A stretch of DNA of 64,000 nucleotides. Source: Paenibacillus sp. (lineage in GTDB: Bacteria > Bacillota > Bacilli > Paenibacillales > YIM-B00363). Location of the stretch: NCBI RefSeq assembly GCF_031177825.1, contig NZ_JAPSKE010000018.1:1-64000 (forward strand). The letters run 5' to 3'. The notes beneath the pieces are model-generated. The model was not told the origin of the DNA, ran no database searches, and saw only the letters and a program-made list of their open reading frames with translations. A program made the translations under genes and the position numbers. Positions 14,880-24,530 of this stretch are shown here, piece after piece (within the stretch, counting starts at the first letter, position 1; each line of letters starts with the position of its first letter).

Positions 14880-17800
14880 ATGATGGGAAGACGAAATCAG
14901 AAATGGACAGCGCTATTGCTGTTGTTATCTTTCATCTTTTCGACTGTGTCGGAAATGCTGATATTTCCTAGTACCGTCGATGCTGCAGATGTAATTAATC
15001 TAAACTTCGGTAAATCAACGGCGGTGGGGGGCAAATATTATTTTAGCACCTCCACTTTGTCGGGGATAAAAGTTCCGATTGCAGCGGGTAGAGAAGTAGA
15101 AAGTTGGACTGCTACCATTTCGGGAAAATCGTATAGTGGAACCGGAGCGCAGGTCTCAGGTGGGAATATAATTCTCCCCACTCTCGAGGGGGAAGAACAG
15201 CCCGTCTACTCTCGTTCGCAGACTAACCCTGGCCATAAGGTGACACGGACGAACGATGGTAAGCGTTGGAGGACTGGCGCGAATGATCCGGACACAGGCG
15301 TCTATAAAAACTATGAATTTGAAGGTGATGCCTGTGGTTCCTCTTTAGGTATCTCAAGTTGCCCTGGCTTCTATCCGGCCAACGCTCTCAACGTCACAAA
15401 TTCGGGAAGTACCTTCATGGAGCCGATGGCTGCATGGCTCAGAGATGGATCAGGTCGTGCAATGACTTACTCGAAGCAAATCCCTAAGCCAAACGACTAT
15501 TACTACTTCTCTCAATCCGATGTTGGTAATTCCAGCAAGCCACGGGTTGAAAATGCTGATGTAAGCCCAAGTTATGCAAAGATAGTTGATGCTGTTCCAG
15601 TCACCCCAAATCTACAAATAATATGGTTTGGAGAAGGTAACGCTGGGTACGGAGGCATCAAACTGGCTTTAGCGTTAAATTACGAAGCTGAATACATTGT
15701 AGATTCTGAAGGTTCAAATTACTCCCAGGTTCGAAATTATCGCATGATCGCAGACACAATCTGGGAAGCGAAAACCTATGCGTATTGGGGCACTGTTTCA
15801 GTAACATACAAGCCCCTTGCAGTTCCGGATCTTGTCGCTGTAGATCTCAAAAATACGGGCCCGATTTCGATCGGTTCGGCGACACCATTCGCATGCACGA
15901 TCTCCAATGCAGGCACGGATGTAAAAGCGTCATTTACCGTAACGGTAAACGACGATTCCGGAGCGACCCTAAAAACACAAGCAATTAGTTCTCTAGCATC
16001 TGGTACGCAAACAGTCGTAAGTTTCACAGCTACATTCAGCTCTGCTGGTACAAAAACATTCACTTGTACTGCAGATTCCACTGGGGTTATATCGGAGGGG
16101 AACGAATCAAACAATTCAATCACTAAGTCATTTACAGCAACGTCCCCGGAACCGATCGGCGGAATAACAGCCGATCTTGACGTGGTTCCAAATGCGATCG
16201 ATTATCGTGAATCCTTTCAAGTGATTCCGAATATCCAGGTCACGAATGGTTGCGCCTATCAATCGCATAAAATCCGGTTATCCGGTTCGAATGGAACGCG
16301 GACAGACGATTATACAAATATAAGCAGAACGGTTACGTACACATATCCAAGCTTCTATCCTTCACAGATTGCACCGGGAACGGTTAATATCTCCATCCAA
16401 GCGACAGGAACTTGTGGAACGACTGACTGGGTAACAAAACCGTTGATCGTAAACAACTTCGCCAACAACCCGCCTGAGTTCCGATTGGCATGGGCGTATG
16501 CGTACGATACCAGCAATACTCCCATCACACAGGCAATTAAAGGCGAGCGGTTGAAGTTAATATTTGTCGATGATCCCGAAGAACCAACGCCGTACGATCC
16601 GGATGGCGACAACATTTATTGGAACATGCTGGATTGGGACAGGGCAAGTAATGATTGGTTGAAGTCGCTTCGTACGACGTACGGGGAAACGCTTGACGAC
16701 TTGCGGAATGTCGTCATGATCCAAGAGGGTTCGCACACGATGTGGGGTTCTATGCGCGATGAGTTTGGGGCAGTGACGTGGCGCTCAGCGACCGTGACGA
16801 TCGTCGATCCGAACCCAGTTCCCGTGATCACGCTGCCGAATCGAGTTGTCGAAGGGCGGACGTATTCGCCGGCCATTTCCGGAGCAAATAGTTATAGCCC
16901 AGTCGGTCGGACGATTACTCAATACCGGTGGACAGGCGTACAAAACATCTATCCATCTGCAGGCAAGTACCCCATTACCCTTGAAGTTGCGGACAGTACT
17001 GGTTTATGGTCGAAGTATCCTGCAACTGCTGAAATGACTGTGCAACCGGATTTACCTCCGGTCATAGAGATGGATAATCCCGGCTATGGTATACGCGGAA
17101 GCGCGATCTCGTTCCGAGACAGGACGCATAGTCCGGACGGCGATCCGATCGAGACGCAAACCGTCAGAATGGCCTGTGACTTAGATAATGACGGTAGTTA
17201 TGCAGACGAGACGTTTACTACGGTGACTACCGATGGAACAGGACGTTTCGGATACACGCCGAATCAAGTTGGGAATTGTCAAATTGTCATCTACGCGAAA
17301 GAAGGACTCGGTCTGAAGAAATCGGCGGAAAAGGCATTTTTCTTCCGGGTTGTTAATCAAGCGCCTGAAGCGAACTTTGATGTTCAGGGCTCGGATTTCG
17401 CACCGCCGAACGTTATAACGAGAACTTTTAGTGCTGCTGAGCTCTTGAGTCCAGCTTGGAACGCGTCAAACTTTAAGAACTCCAACAAGCGGAAGGATTT
17501 TTTTATTCAAGAAGGTGCGCTGTCAACGAGCAGCTATCTGATGGGGAAATACGTTTCGCCAACGAGCAGCAACGTTAGGGAGAGGAAAGTAGAATGGTAT
17601 TGCTCGGATTGGTACTATAACAATTGTTATGCTATCGGTGCTTCTATCGATCCTGATCTTTTCCTTGGTCCTAGAGGTCGCGTATTTTTTCATAGCAACC
17701 CGTTGTATCCGACCAATTACTGGCCGATAGATGCTGGTCTTAACTCATCGACAGAGTATTTTACGGTTACGGTGGATAACGAGAATGATAAGCTCTTGAT

Positions 17801-20800
17801 GGTCGGGAGAGATGGATACACTGGTTCTTCGAGCTATAAATGGTACACCCGAGTATACCGGATCTCGGATTTGAAAAGGGCAGCTTACGAGAGTCAACGT
17901 TGGGTCAGCGGAGGATATACACCGACACCGATTTATAGACAGGAAACCAGTGTAAACTTATACGTGGATAGGACCTATGAACACGCTCCGCCCCCGCCAC
18001 CTAGCAACGTATGGACGAATCCACCGACTAAGTATGGTTTTACTTCTATGGGTTTTCCGACATTCAATAATGCACCAATAACGGCTGATTCGTACTACGG
18101 CGGGTTAAACACAATGTTTGGCGGCGACTCTGACGGGAACACCTTTAACGCTACAAACTGTGTTGATGCGTATGGCACGCAGCTTTGTGACGTGCAGAAA
18201 AAATCGGCGGATGGCACGGTACTCTGGACTATTTCTCGAAGTGGGACCAGCGGAATCCGTGCTCACCCTCAGCATTCTCCTGTACGTTTTATATCGGAAG
18301 ACGGGAAAAATTTGATTGTTGATCGGTACAATTACGGTACGTATCAGAGAGCATTTGAAATATATCGGGTTTCGGATGGCGCTCTCCTCGGAAGTGTGCC
18401 GGGTTTACTGGGATTTTCCGGGAATCGGATCGTGTATAATCAGTCATCTAATCTGATCATTTACGATGTTTCCACTATGAGCCAAGTTGCTACTATACCA
18501 AATGGTCCAGTAAATTTAACAATCACGTCTGATGGGAACATTGCATTTGCGACGTATGCTGGGCTATATATTTATGATTTCAACGGAACACAAATAACGG
18601 CAATCCCTAGAACCGGGGCTACTCCTGTATATGGTGTAAGCGAGCCTAAGTTTTTCGGGGATGGAAAAGTTGCTGTACTCTACACAGTACGTGACGATAA
18701 TGATGCAACTCCAATGATATGGTGGATCGTTGAAACAGACGTTCCGGCGAGCGCGAATAGTTATCAGTTCGGTCAATTCCAAAAGTCCGATGAACAAATA
18801 AGGGACGGGGAAGTTTCGGCACAGATCAAGCTCCATTACAACGCGTTTTCAAATATCGCTTCCGCCGGACTTTCTGCTCGGATGCAAGATTACCGGAATA
18901 TGTACCGCCTTGAGGTAACGGGCGAGAAAGTTCGAATCACCAAAATCGTTAATGGAATCAAAACGATTTTGGGTGAAGCGAACTCCCCTTTGCAGTACCG
19001 ACAGTATTACAACTTTAAGCTGCGAGTGGTCGGCGATCGACTCCGGGCATCTGTCGATGGCGTTCCGCTCATTAACGTAAGGGACAGCCAGTTCGCTTCC
19101 GGCATGTACGGTCCATACTCCGAGAAAGAACATGTTCTTATTAAGAATTTCACGGTTGCGAAATACGAAGGTGCAGCAGGACTTACGATGAACACCGCCG
19201 TTGTCGATACGACGGTCGATTATGTGACGAGCTACCTCGATCCGGAATCCGATCCTAGAATCGATGACAAAACCAAGTGGACATTTATGCACACGGAACC
19301 GAACAAATTCTTGAACGCAGGGGATGGATATTCGGGGTTGTCTTCTCTGAACGGAAGGGTGGTAACTTCACCGATCCTGACATTTGATAGAGTCGGTAAG
19401 TACAAAGTTTCCTATGAGGTTACGGATGACCCTGCGCCGCCCGGATATCAATACCCGAATGCTGCATTCGAGGAGTTCAGGATGGAATCGGATACGGACG
19501 AGCAAGACATTATCGTCCATCGCCGTCCGATCGCGCAGTTCACCTTACACACCAATGCGGACCACTCGATTTCCTGGAACGAGACGCCGTATGATCCGGA
19601 TCGGTGGCTTAGTCCTTCGAATTATTCGACAGAACCGACCGGCATTGATTATGCCACGACTCGCGGCATACTGAATCGGAAATACAATTACACGGCGCCA
19701 AGCGGAGTGACCGTCAATGAGAAATTGACACATCCGCGAGAAACCGGCGTGTATACCGCCCGATTGGCCGTTGCCGATGAATACGGTGTATGGAGCGAAT
19801 GGGCCGAGCAATCCGTAAACGTGACCCTAATACCTGCAAACGCTCCGCCGGTTGCAACGATGACGTACCCTGCCGGGACACAAGCTTCGCCTACGATGGA
19901 GACGTCTAGACGGCCGACGCTGCGTTGGAGTCAAACGGACGCCGATCCGGGGACAGTATTTACGCGGTTCCAGCTTCAGGTGACGAACGAGGCGAACACG
20001 TTGATGGTGCTTGACTCCGGAGAGCTCGCGCAAAACACGACGGCGACGGCGGCAAGCTGGATACCGACAAGCGACCTTCCGACAGGTCAAAAGCTTAGAG
20101 TCCGCGTCAGGGTGCATGACGGAACGGAATGGTCCGCGTGGTCCGCGCAGACATGGATCTTCATCAACCATGCGCCCGTCGCGAGTTTGACGTATCCGAC
20201 GGGAACGCAAGCAAACCCGACGGTGTCGCCGACGCCAAGACCGATCGTTCGATGGACGCAAACGGACCCGGATCCGGGAACCGTTTTCGAGTATTTCGAG
20301 GTAGAGATCTCGAACGAAGCGAACAATCTTATGCGCGCGGATTCGGGTCAATGGTATCAGCACACCTCGTCGACGAACGGCAGCTGGTCGGTCGATACGG
20401 ATTTGCCGCTCGGCGAGAAGCTCCGCACCCGCGTCAGGGTGTTCGACGGCATCGAATGGTCGTCATGGTCCGAAATTCGATGGCTCCTCGTGAATCGCTC
20501 GCCGATCGCGGACTTCACCTGGACGCCTGCGACCGTCTACGAGAAAGACGATCTGAATCTAGTGAATACTTCGACGGACCCCGACGGAGATGCGCTCACG
20601 TATGTATGGACGATTACGAGGCCTGACGGAATGACGGTGAACGGGACTACGACCGACATTACGTTGCCCGACGCGATGCAGGGAATCTATACGGTCCGAC
20701 TCCGAGCGACCGACCCGCACGGCGCCTTCGGCGAGCGAACGAAGACGATTTTGGTTCAGGACCTTACGATCGCGGGTCAAGTGTCGCATACGGCGGAATG

Positions 20801-21167
20801 GGAGACGTATCGCCAGACGCATAACGCCAAATTCCCGGATCGCCCCCGGGCGATCACGGATTTCTGGGCGGGAGAGGCGTTCGTGTTGAGCGCGACCGTG
20901 ACGAATACGGGCTCGAGTACGACGAAACCGGTATCGGTCGTTGCGGAGCTGACGGCGACGGGGGATACGAAAGAGTTAACCGGCGGGGACCGCGTCAACT
21001 TCTCGGGGACGATGGTCGAGTCGGATCACGCCACAACGCTGACCGACGGGCCGTACGTCATGCGGTTTACGGTCACTTGGTCGAACGGCCATATAGAGAC
21101 GGACGATGTACCATTCAATATTGTAGGCAGCATGTTCGACGCAATCGTATATCAACAGAGACTGTAA
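14880..21167 (+). CDS. Giant secreted multidomain protein (CARDB, PKD, propeller-like, FN3-like)
   Basis: About 2095 residues with a signal peptide (KWTALLLLLSFIFSTVSEM). In order: an N-terminal unknown region; a CARDB domain (~315-425, VPDLVAVDLKNTGPISIG); PKD/Ig-like domains (~430-815); a beta-propeller-like region with repeated strands (~1080-1275); a concanavalin-like segment (~1310-1425); two tandem FN3-like repeats of ~95 residues sharing RPxxRWxQTDxDPGTVF (~1660-1850); a PKD domain (VWTITRPDGMTVNGT); and a C-terminal beta domain. Such proteins act in surface adhesion or as extracellular scaffolds; the ligand is unknown and no cell-wall anchor is seen. ATG 14880 has GGTGA eight nt upstream; ATG 14865 is alternative. 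Most of the gene is AT-richer than its surroundings, but the last ~1.3 kb is GC-rich. Confidence 0.82.
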   Translation: MMGRRNQKWTALLLLLSFIFSTVSEMLIFPSTVDAADVINLNFGKSTAVGGKYYFSTSTLSGIKVPIAAGREVESWTATISGKSYSGTGAQVSGGNIILPTLEGEEQPVYSRSQTNPGHKVTRTNDGKRWRTGANDPDTGVYKNYEFEGDACGSSLGISSCPGFYPANALNVTNSGSTFMEPMAAWLRDGSGRAMTYSKQIPKPNDYYYFSQSDVGNSSKPRVENADVSPSYAKIVDAVPVTPNLQIIWFGEGNAGYGGIKLALALNYEAEYIVDSEGSNYSQVRNYRMIADTIWEAKTYAYWGTVSVTYKPLAVPDLVAVDLKNTGPISIGSATPFACTISNAGTDVKASFTVTVNDDSGATLKTQAISSLASGTQTVVSFTATFSSAGTKTFTCTADSTGVISEGNESNNSITKSFTATSPEPIGGITADLDVVPNAIDYRESFQVIPNIQVTNGCAYQSHKIRLSGSNGTRTDDYTNISRTVTYTYPSFYPSQIAPGTVNISIQATGTCGTTDWVTKPLIVNNFANNPPEFRLAWAYAYDTSNTPITQAIKGERLKLIFVDDPEEPTPYDPDGDNIYWNMLDWDRASNDWLKSLRTTYGETLDDLRNVVMIQEGSHTMWGSMRDEFGAVTWRSATVTIVDPNPVPVITLPNRVVEGRTYSPAISGANSYSPVGRTITQYRWTGVQNIYPSAGKYPITLEVADSTGLWSKYPATAEMTVQPDLPPVIEMDNPGYGIRGSAISFRDRTHSPDGDPIETQTVRMACDLDNDGSYADETFTTVTTDGTGRFGYTPNQVGNCQIVIYAKEGLGLKKSAEKAFFFRVVNQAPEANFDVQGSDFAPPNVITRTFSAAELLSPAWNASNFKNSNKRKDFFIQEGALSTSSYLMGKYVSPTSSNVRERKVEWYCSDWYYNNCYAIGASIDPDLFLGPRGRVFFHSNPLYPTNYWPIDAGLNSSTEYFTVTVDNENDKLLMVGRDGYTGSSSYKWYTRVYRISDLKRAAYESQRWVSGGYTPTPIYRQETSVNLYVDRTYEHAPPPPPSNVWTNPPTKYGFTSMGFPTFNNAPITADSYYGGLNTMFGGDSDGNTFNATNCVDAYGTQLCDVQKKSADGTVLWTISRSGTSGIRAHPQHSPVRFISEDGKNLIVDRYNYGTYQRAFEIYRVSDGALLGSVPGLLGFSGNRIVYNQSSNLIIYDVSTMSQVATIPNGPVNLTITSDGNIAFATYAGLYIYDFNGTQITAIPRTGATPVYGVSEPKFFGDGKVAVLYTVRDDNDATPMIWWIVETDVPASANSYQFGQFQKSDEQIRDGEVSAQIKLHYNAFSNIASAGLSARMQDYRNMYRLEVTGEKVRITKIVNGIKTILGEANSPLQYRQYYNFKLRVVGDRLRASVDGVPLINVRDSQFASGMYGPYSEKEHVLIKNFTVAKYEGAAGLTMNTAVVDTTVDYVTSYLDPESDPRIDDKTKWTFMHTEPNKFLNAGDGYSGLSSLNGRVVTSPILTFDRVGKYKVSYEVTDDPAPPGYQYPNAAFEEFRMESDTDEQDIIVHRRPIAQFTLHTNADHSISWNETPYDPDRWLSPSNYSTEPTGIDYATTRGILNRKYNYTAPSGVTVNEKLTHPRETGVYTARLAVADEYGVWSEWAEQSVNVTLIPANAPPVATMTYPAGTQASPTMETSRRPTLRWSQTDADPGTVFTRFQLQVTNEANTLMVLDSGELAQNTTATAASWIPTSDLPTGQKLRVRVRVHDGTEWSAWSAQTWIFINHAPVASLTYPTGTQANPTVSPTPRPIVRWTQTDPDPGTVFEYFEVEISNEANNLMRADSGQWYQHTSSTNGSWSVDTDLPLGEKLRTRVRVFDGIEWSSWSEIRWLLVNRSPIADFTWTPATVYEKDDLNLVNTSTDPDGDALTYVWTITRPDGMTVNGTTTDITLPDAMQGIYTVRLRATDPHGAFGERTKTILVQDLTIAGQVSHTAEWETYRQTHNAKFPDRPRAITDFWAGEAFVLSATVTNTGSSTTKPVSVVAELTATGDTKELTGGDRVNFSGTMVESDHATTLTDGPYVMRFTVTWSNGHIETDDVPFNIVGSMFDAIVYQQRL

Positions 21168-21171
21168 TACG

Positions 21172-21209
21172 AAAGCCGTGCCGGGTCGGAGAGACCTGAC
21201 ACGGCTTTT
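21172..21209. terminator. Bidirectional terminator between the giant protein and the glycosyltransferase
   Basis: AAAGCCGTG (21172-21180) pairs with CACGGCTTT (from 21200), with inner GGTC/GACC, flanked by A and T runs, so it can serve both convergent genes. Confidence 0.85.
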
Positions 21210-21219
21210 CGGCACACGA

Positions 21220-22416
21220 TTAGGTACGAACCTCCTTCGGAAAAGGAGGCCGCACCGGCTTCGGCGTCGCCGAAGCGCTCCCGAGCGCAGGAGGGATCGG
21301 CGCATCCTCCCGGCCGAACCTGCGGCCGCGGGGCGGCGGGTCCGCGGGAAGCGGGGCGTGCCGGACTTCGCGCAGCAACCGCTTATACGCGGCCGCCATC
21401 CGCTCCGCGGTGAGCGGCGCCGCGTAGTGCCTCGCGCGCTGCACGGCCTCGCGGACGACGTCGACCGGGTCGCGCTGAAACCGGCGGATACAAGCGGCGA
21501 TTTCGTCCGGTCGGGTAGGGTCGAAAGCGTAAGGGTAGTCCGGCCCGACGATTTCGAGCATGCCCCCTTGACGGCCGACGAGGGGCGGAACCCCGGCGCG
21601 GAGCGCCTCCAAGGCGACGTAGCCGAACGGCTCCCAGCGGGAAGGGACGACGAGCGCGTCGAGCGAACGGAGGAACGCCGCCTTATCGGCGTCCCCCGTC
21701 ACGCGGCCCAGCCATGAGACGCGATCCTGCAGTCCGAGGCGCTCGATGTCGTCCCGCACGGCGCGGAGCAGCTCCGGGTCCTCGTCGCCGCAGGCGATGC
21801 GCAAGCGGCCGTCGACTTCCGCGAAGGCGCGGACGAGCTCGCGAAGCCCTTTGCGTTCGTCGGCTCGGCCGAGAAAGCCGAACGTGTTCCGGTCCGCGTC
21901 GAGACGGAGCGGGACGTCCTCGAACGCGGAGGAGCCGTTGCGGAGGGTGACCGTTTTCCGTTCGAGATCGGGGTACATCAGCAGCAGCTTCCCTCGCTCC
22001 GCGTCGGAGACGCAGACGATCCATTCCGCGGCGTCGCACAGTCGTTCGAACGCTCGGGCGATGCCGAGGTTGCCCCCGTACGGATCGAGCAAGCTCCAGG
22101 GTTCGGTCGTAGGAACGGAATGGACGACGAACGCGAGCGGGCGTCCCTTCAGGAACGAGGCATCGGCCAAGTAAGCGAGCCCGTAATAATGAAAGACGGC
22201 GACGTCGAATTCGAGACGATTGAGGATATCCATATCATAGAATCCGGCATAGACGACATCGGCGTCCATGGCGGGTTCCGTCGGGGGGGCGGAGACGAGG
22301 CAGACGTAGCCGACGTCGGGGTCTCGGACGCGGCGCAGCTCGTCGATGCAGGTGCCGACGCCGCCGATGGAGCGGGATCCAAGCTCTACGGAAAAATGGA
22401 GTATAGTACCACGCAA
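21220..22416 (-). CDS. GT4-family glycosyltransferase
   Basis: About 398 residues with the GT-B fold of family 4. The N-terminal half begins ILHFSVELGSRSIGGVGT, the glycine-rich acceptor loop of GT4 enzymes, and has HSVPTTEPWSLLDP. The C-terminal nucleotide-sugar half has FLGRADERKGLRELVRAF and the E-x7-E motif in WEPFGYVALEALRAG (~285-300). Sugar donor and acceptor are unknown; cell-surface or exopolysaccharide assembly is likely. The start is uncertain: TTG 22416 has GGGGGTG about ten nt upstream and gives a normal N-terminus, while the frame stays open to GTG 22440. The 5' end overlaps the uvrB promoter. Confidence 0.85.
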   Translation of the reverse strand: MRGTILHFSVELGSRSIGGVGTCIDELRRVRDPDVGYVCLVSAPPTEPAMDADVVYAGFYDMDILNRLEFDVAVFHYYGLAYLADASFLKGRPLAFVVHSVPTTEPWSLLDPYGGNLGIARAFERLCDAAEWIVCVSDAERGKLLLMYPDLERKTVTLRNGSSAFEDVPLRLDADRNTFGFLGRADERKGLRELVRAFAEVDGRLRIACGDEDPELLRAVRDDIERLGLQDRVSWLGRVTGDADKAAFLRSLDALVVPSRWEPFGYVALEALRAGVPPLVGRQGGMLEIVGPDYPYAFDPTRPDEIAACIRRFQRDPVDVVREAVQRARHYAAPLTAERMAAAYKRLLREVRHAPLPADPPPRGRRFGREDAPIPPALGSASATPKPVRPPFPKEVRT

Positions 22417-22474
22417 ACAGGTTTGCACCCCCACCGACACAATGGTATAATGACAAAAATGGGAACAAATATTC
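22413..22474 (+). promoter_or_regulatory. uvrB promoter with LexA-like box and -35 dyad
   Basis: TTGCAC (22423-22428), 17 bp and TATAAT (22446-22451) form a near-ideal promoter. GAACAAATATTC (22463-22474) at the start site differs at one position from the Gram-positive LexA box core GAAC-N4-GTTC. A perfect dyad GCAAAC-AG-GTTTGC (22413-22426) covers the -35. uvrBA is SOS-controlled in Bacillus; binding here is inferred. Confidence 0.7.
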
Positions 22475-22495
22475 TCTTACTGGTCTGGTGATCGA

Positions 22496-24493
22496 ATGCG
22501 CGGGATAAATCCAATTGATAAGAAATTCGAGCTCGTATCGGAATTTACGCCGCAGGGCGATCAGCCGAAAGCGATCGAGCAGCTGGTCGAGGGCGTCCTC
22601 GCCGGGAAAAAGTACCAGACGCTCCTCGGCGCCACCGGCACCGGGAAGACGTTCACGATCGCGCACACGATCGCGCGGCTGAACCGGCCGACGCTCGTCA
22701 TGGCGCACAACAAGACGCTGGCGGCGCAGCTGTGCAGCGAGTTCAAGGAGTTTTTCCCGAACAACGCGGTGGAATACTTCGTCAGCTATTATGATTATTA
22801 TCAACCGGAAGCGTACGTACCCGCAAGCGATACATTCATCGAGAAGGACGCCAGCACGAACGAGGAGATCGACAAGCTGCGTCACTCCGCGACCAGCGCC
22901 TTGTTCGAACGCCGCGACGTCATCATCGTTGCGAGCGTTTCTTGCATTTACGGCCTCGGTTCCCCGAACGAGTACGGCGATCTTGTATTAAGCTTGCGCG
23001 TCGGGACGGAGCGGTCGAGGAACGAAATTTTGCACAAGCTGGTCGACATTCAATATCAACGGAACGACTTCAACTTCGCCCGCGGCACGTTCCGCGTGCG
23101 GGGCGACGTCGTGGAAATTTTCCCCGCGTCGACGCACGAGAGGGCGATTCGCGTCGAGCTGTTCGGCGACGAGATCGAGCGCATTACGGAGATCGACGTT
23201 CTGACGGGCGAGATCGTAGGGGAGCGGGAGCACGTAGCGATCTACCCGGCTTCCCACTTCGTTACGCACGAGGAGTCGATGAAGCGGGCGCTCGTCAATA
23301 TCGAGCAGGAGCTCGAAGAACGGCTGGCGGAGCTGCGAGGCCAAGGGAAGCTGCTGGAGGCGCAGCGCCTCGAGCAGCGAACGAGGTACGATCTGGAGAT
23401 GATGCGCGAGGTCGGCTTCTGCTCCGGCATCGAGAACTATTCCGGTCCGATGACGTTCCGGCCGCGGGGCGCGACGCCGTACACGCTGTTCGATTATTTC
23501 CCGGACGACTTGTTGATCGTCATGGACGAGTCGCACGTATCGGTGCCGCAGGTGCGAAGCATGTACAACGGCGACCGGGCGCGTAAGGAAGTGCTCGTCG
23601 ACCACGGCTTCCGTCTCCCGTCGGCGCTGGATAACCGCCCGCTCAAGTTCGAGGAGTTCGAAGAGAAGATCAAACAGGTCATCTTCGTTTCGGCGACGCC
23701 GGGACCTTACGAATTGGAGCATTGCCCGACGGTCGTCGAGCAGATCATCCGTCCGACGGGCCTCATCGATCCGGTCATCGAGGTGCGTCCGACGAAGGGG
23801 CAGATCGACGACCTGATCGGCGAAATCCGGGAGCGGATCGCGAAGGACGAGCGCGTGCTCGTCACGACGCTGACGAAGAAGATGTCCGAGGATTTAACGG
23901 ATTATATGAAAGAGATCGGCATCAAGGTACGATACCTGCACTCGGACATTAAGACGCTCGAGCGGATGCAGATTTTGCGGGACTTGCGCCTCGGCGTATT
24001 CCACGTCCTCATCGGGATCAACCTGCTGCGGGAAGGCCTCGACTTGCCGGAAGTGTCGCTGGTCGCGATTCTCGACGCCGATAAGGAAGGCTTCCTCCGC
24101 GCGGAGCGGTCGCTCATTCAGACGATCGGCCGGGCGGCGCGGAACGCGGACGGGCGCGTCATCATGTACGGCGACAAGATCACCGACTCGATGGCGAAGG
24201 CGATGCAGGAGACAGAGCGCCGCCGTACGAAGCAGCTCGCGCACAACGAAGCGCACGGCATCACGCCGCAGACGATCCGCAAGAAGGTTCGCGACGTCAT
24301 CGAAGCGACGAAGGTGGCGGAATCGAAGGCGAATTACCTCGCCGACGTCAAGACGGAGAAGATGTCGAAGAAGGATCGCGAGCAGGTGATCGAGCGTCTC
24401 GAGCAAGAGATGAAGCAAGCGGCGAAGGATCTGCAGTTCGAACGAGCGGCGGAGCTGCGCGACGCAATTTTAGAGTTGAGGGCGCAAGGGTAA
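22496..24493 (+). CDS. uvrB: Excinuclease ABC subunit B
   Basis: A 665-residue DNA helicase-like damage-verification subunit of nucleotide excision repair. Walker [11 protein letters not shown] lies near residue 40, the beta-hairpin motif [12 protein letters not shown] near 97, DEE-box-like MDESHVS near 340 and helicase motif [11 protein letters not shown] near 545. A C-terminal UVR domain ([21 protein letters not shown], ~630-660) binds UvrC/UvrA. Length is typical. Transcribed with uvrA, which starts 37 nt later. ATG 22496 is preceded by a weak GGTGAT. Confidence 0.98.
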   Translation: MRGINPIDKKFELVSEFTPQGDQPKAIEQLVEGVLAGKKYQTLLGATGTGKTFTIAHTIARLNRPTLVMAHNKTLAAQLCSEFKEFFPNNAVEYFVSYYDYYQPEAYVPASDTFIEKDASTNEEIDKLRHSATSALFERRDVIIVASVSCIYGLGSPNEYGDLVLSLRVGTERSRNEILHKLVDIQYQRNDFNFARGTFRVRGDVVEIFPASTHERAIRVELFGDEIERITEIDVLTGEIVGEREHVAIYPASHFVTHEESMKRALVNIEQELEERLAELRGQGKLLEAQRLEQRTRYDLEMMREVGFCSGIENYSGPMTFRPRGATPYTLFDYFPDDLLIVMDESHVSVPQVRSMYNGDRARKEVLVDHGFRLPSALDNRPLKFEEFEEKIKQVIFVSATPGPYELEHCPTVVEQIIRPTGLIDPVIEVRPTKGQIDDLIGEIRERIAKDERVLVTTLTKKMSEDLTDYMKEIGIKVRYLHSDIKTLERMQILRDLRLGVFHVLIGINLLREGLDLPEVSLVAILDADKEGFLRAERSLIQTIGRAARNADGRVIMYGDKITDSMAKAMQETERRRTKQLAHNEAHGITPQTIRKKVRDVIEATKVAESKANYLADVKTEKMSKKDREQVIERLEQEMKQAAKDLQFERAAELRDAILELRAQG

Positions 24494-24530
24494 CGCCGGC
24501 GCGGGATCCGAGGAGGAGAGAAACAGGAAG

